From an uncultured Bacillota bacterium (lineage in GTDB: Bacteria > Bacillota > Dehalobacteriia > UBA4068 > UBA4997), in the NCBI GenBank assembly GCA_948907985.1, contig CAQWMM010000001.1:26472-90471 (forward strand): a stretch of 64,000 bases of DNA. Reading direction: 5' to 3'. A program made the position numbers and the translations under genes. The notes below the pieces were generated by a model. The model made no database searches. It was not told the origin of the DNA and saw only the letters and a program-made list of their open reading frames with translations. This document shows positions 62,133 through 64,000 of this stretch, piece by piece. Every line of letters begins with the position of its first letter. Within the stretch, counting starts at the first letter, position 1.

Positions 62133-63371
62133 ATGGCGGAAGAAGTTTGGGAAAAAAATAAAATTCTGGCGAAATTTGCCCATTGGATTGAGATTGATCT
62201 GGATAAACTGGCCGCTAACGCCCGGGAGCTGCACCGGCATTTGGCAGCGCAAACCCCCGGCCTGGGGCTGATTGCCGTTGTGAAGAATGACGCTTATGGC
62301 TACGGGGCGGCGCCGTGTTCGCGCGCTTTGCTGGCGGCGGGCGTTGGGCAGCTGGCCGTAACTTCTCTGGAAGAGGCCGTGCAGCTTAGGGAGGCGGGCA
62401 TTGCGGCCCCGCTGTTGGTTTTTCTGCCCCCGCAGGCGGCGGAGCTGGAACTTTTCGCCAGGCATAATTTGACGGCAACGGTGGACAGCCTTTTCACCGC
62501 CCAGCTTTTGCAGGGCTGGCCGCAGTTGACCTGTCATTTAAAGGTGAATACCGGCATGAACCGCTTTGGCGTTAATTTGGGCGATGAATTGGCACAGGTT
62601 TTGCAGCTTTTGGCGCAGCCGGACGCGCCGTGCCTTAGAGGCGTTTATTCTCATTTGGCAACGGCGCTGGCGGCGGACGCGGCTGGCCGGCGTTTGGCCG
62701 CGGCGCAGATTGAACGCTTTGCCCGGGCCAGAGAGCAGGTTTTGGCGGCGGGCCTGGCGGCGGAGGATATTTGTTTTCATCTGGCTAACTCCGCCGGTTG
62801 TCTACGCTATCCCCAGGCGCATTTTTCAGCGGTGCGGGTTGGCTCGGCCCTTTATGGGCAGCTGGCCCTGGCCCGGGAACAAGGCCTGACGCTGGCCGAT
62901 CCTTTTGCGGCTAAGGCCAGAGTGGCGGCGGTGCGCAGTTTGGCTAAAGGCGAAGGCGTCGGTTATGGCCAGGAGTTTGTGGCGGCCGGGCCGATGCGGA
63001 TAGCCGTTATTCCTTATGGCTACGGCGACGGTTTCGGCGTGCTGCCTAACGCCAGGGCGCTGACGGTTAAAGACAGCTTTCAGGAAATGAGCCGCAACAT
63101 CGGCAAGCTGGTTTTGGGACGCTACCGGCGCGGCGTTTATTATCAGGGGCGTTTGCTGCCGGTTTTGGGACGGGTGGCCATGCAAAGTATGATGGTGGAT
63201 ATTGGCGACCTGGCGTTGCAGCCCGGGGATGTGGTTGACGTGCCCCTGCGCCGGACGGCGGCCTCTGCCCGGCTGCCCCGGGTGTATTTGCAGCAGGGCC
63301 AAATTGCGGCGGTGCATGTTTTGGTGGCCAGAGAGTTGGATTTGGGGGACGCCGGCCCAAAAAATGCGTAA
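62133..63371 (+). CDS. alr: alanine racemase
   Basis: 412 residues, slightly longer than usual (about 370-390) because of an N-terminal extension. PLP lysine in AVVKNDAYGYGA; catalytic Tyr in PYGYGDGF; VRVGSALYG near the PLP phosphate. The usual CMDQ sequence near the active site reads AMQSMMVD, a mild deviation. It makes D-alanine for peptidoglycan. It lies 9 bases after the FemX-like gene, same transcript. Another amino-acid racemase specificity is possible but less likely. Confidence 0.9.
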   Translation: MAEEVWEKNKILAKFAHWIEIDLDKLAANARELHRHLAAQTPGLGLIAVVKNDAYGYGAAPCSRALLAAGVGQLAVTSLEEAVQLREAGIAAPLLVFLPPQAAELELFARHNLTATVDSLFTAQLLQGWPQLTCHLKVNTGMNRFGVNLGDELAQVLQLLAQPDAPCLRGVYSHLATALAADAAGRRLAAAQIERFARAREQVLAAGLAAEDICFHLANSAGCLRYPQAHFSAVRVGSALYGQLALAREQGLTLADPFAAKARVAAVRSLAKGEGVGYGQEFVAAGPMRIAVIPYGYGDGFGVLPNARALTVKDSFQEMSRNIGKLVLGRYRRGVYYQGRLLPVLGRVAMQSMMVDIGDLALQPGDVVDVPLRRTAASARLPRVYLQQGQIAAVHVLVARELDLGDAGPKNA

Positions 63372-63408
63372 AAAAATCCATTTTTTATAGGGAAAAGTGA
63401 AAAAAGAC

Positions 63409-63437
63409 TTGCATTTTGGCCCTTGTGGTGATAAAAT
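63409..63437 (+). promoter_or_regulatory. promoter of the HU gene
   Basis: TTGCAT (63409-63414), 17 bases, TAAAAT (63432-63437), about 100 bases before the HU start. Confidence 0.7.
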
Positions 63438-63535
63438 AATAAAAAGTTCTAGCAAGTTTTATGCGGCCATGCCCGCGCCATACCATGTCATACCAATATG
63501 GGCCAGGCGGGCGGTCATTGTAGGAGGTAATCACA

Positions 63536-63811
63536 TTGAACAAAACAGAACTGATTAATGCTATCGCTGCGGAAGCAGAGTTGAGCAAAAAAGATGCGGG
63601 AAAGGCTTTGGATGCTTTTGTTGAAGTTGTTACCAACAGCCTTAAAAATGATGAGAAAGTTCAGCTGATCGGTTTCGGCACTTTTGAGGTGCGTGAACGC
63701 GCTGCACGCAAAGGTCATAATCCGCAGGATGGCAGTGAAATTCAAATCCCGGCGGCCAAGGTTCCGGCTTTTAAGGCCGGCAAGGCTCTTAAGGAAACCA
63801 TTGCTCAGTAA
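63536..63811 (+). CDS. hup: DNA-binding protein HU
   Basis: 91 residues from TTG 63536, eight bases after AGGAGG; no ATG fits. Typical [45 protein letters not shown] (arm that enters the minor groove), [12 protein letters not shown] small basic dimeric nucleoid protein that bends DNA. A strong terminator and then a dispersed element follow. Confidence 0.97.
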   Translation: MNKTELINAIAAEAELSKKDAGKALDAFVEVVTNSLKNDEKVQLIGFGTFEVRERAARKGHNPQDGSEIQIPAAKVPAFKAGKALKETIAQ

Positions 63812-63876
63812 TTGCTGCTGTTGATTGAGTTTTTGACTACAAAAAAGCTGGGTTAATTATGGTTTTGCTAAGATGA

Positions 63877-63912
63877 ACAGGGAGGAATGGCTTGCCGCTC
63901 CTCCCTGTTTGT
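63877..63912 (+). terminator. HU terminator
   Basis: ACAGGGAGGA (63877-63886) and TCCTCCCTGT (63899-63908), 10-bp stem, followed by TTGTTT. Confidence 0.9.
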
Positions 63913-63914
63913 TT

Positions 63915-64000
63915 GTGAACACTTAACGATTGCCAAGCCGTAGGCGCAGGCAGAGTTTAGTGTGAACAAATCCATTTGTCTTTAGACAAATGGAATCCTT
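63915..64000 (+). repeat. dispersed two-hairpin element, copy 3
   Basis: GTGAACACTTAACGATTGCC, inner stem GCC-GTA-GGC, GGCAGAGTTTAGTGTGAAC, then TCCATTTG-TCTTTAGA-CAAATGGA. It runs to the window end and follows the HU terminator by 6 bases. Confidence 0.8.

Overview
The window comes from an anaerobe-type member of the Bacillota (Firmicutes), most likely Clostridia or Negativicutes. The evidence is strong AGGAGG ribosome sites, TTG and GTG starts, SLH-anchored surface proteins, a copper-amine-oxidase-type stalk domain on a CAP protein, a Bacillota-type flagellin, and paired ABC half-exporters. The backbone is moderately GC-rich (many GGC/GCG codons). The first 7 kb is clearly AT-rich and foreign. 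No species can be fixed from the sequence alone.

Bases 1-9207 are the right-hand part of an integrated mobile element. It carries the tail of a MobC relaxosome gene, a TcmP plus radical-SAM pair (477-2446), a restriction-modification cluster (2898-6848: a large putative PD-(D/E)XK endonuclease facing two DNA methyltransferases and a broken HTH regulator), an unusual G-rich leader, xis and a tyrosine integrase. The integrase abuts the 3' end of tRNA-Ser(CGA), and a decayed 5' half of the same tRNA lies 140 bp beyond.

Bases 9.4-34.5 kb are chromosomal: PAP2 phosphatase, secreted CAP protein, MetA (acetyl type by its Glu111), a heterodimeric ABC exporter, an SLH-transglutaminase surface protein, an Fe-alcohol dehydrogenase whose end is overwritten by a palindromic element, PriA, ilvD-ilvN-ilvB, two small membrane proteins, and a leftward polyamine operon. 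The operon holds speD-speA-speE-speB, then the alternative carboxyspermidine dehydrogenase/decarboxylase pair, then a TSUP permease.

Bases 34.5-44.1 kb hold tRNA-Pro(GGG), rpmB, a CoA-disulfide reductase/rhodanese, DUF3788, EamA and LysR genes, a gene remnant beside guaA, and the pyrG-guaA operon. Between pyrG and flagellin is a candidate type I toxin-antitoxin locus: a 30-codon basic peptide with its ribosome site folded into a stem, facing a convergent RNA with a perfect consensus promoter.

Bases 44.4-57 kb form a surface and motility block: flagellin with a CsrA-like leader, a YjfB-like protein, a sulfotransferase-like protein, an APS kinase-methyltransferase fusion (together suggesting sulfated flagellin or surface glycan), and a 2254-residue SLH adhesin with a 22-unit Asp-Asn-Pro repeat. 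Bases 57-64 kb hold a thioesterase, argS, a second CTP synthase that has lost its catalytic cysteine, a FemX-like ligase, alanine racemase and HU.

A two-hairpin dispersed element with compensatory changes follows rpmB, flagellin and HU. It looks like an undescribed structured repeat of this genome.
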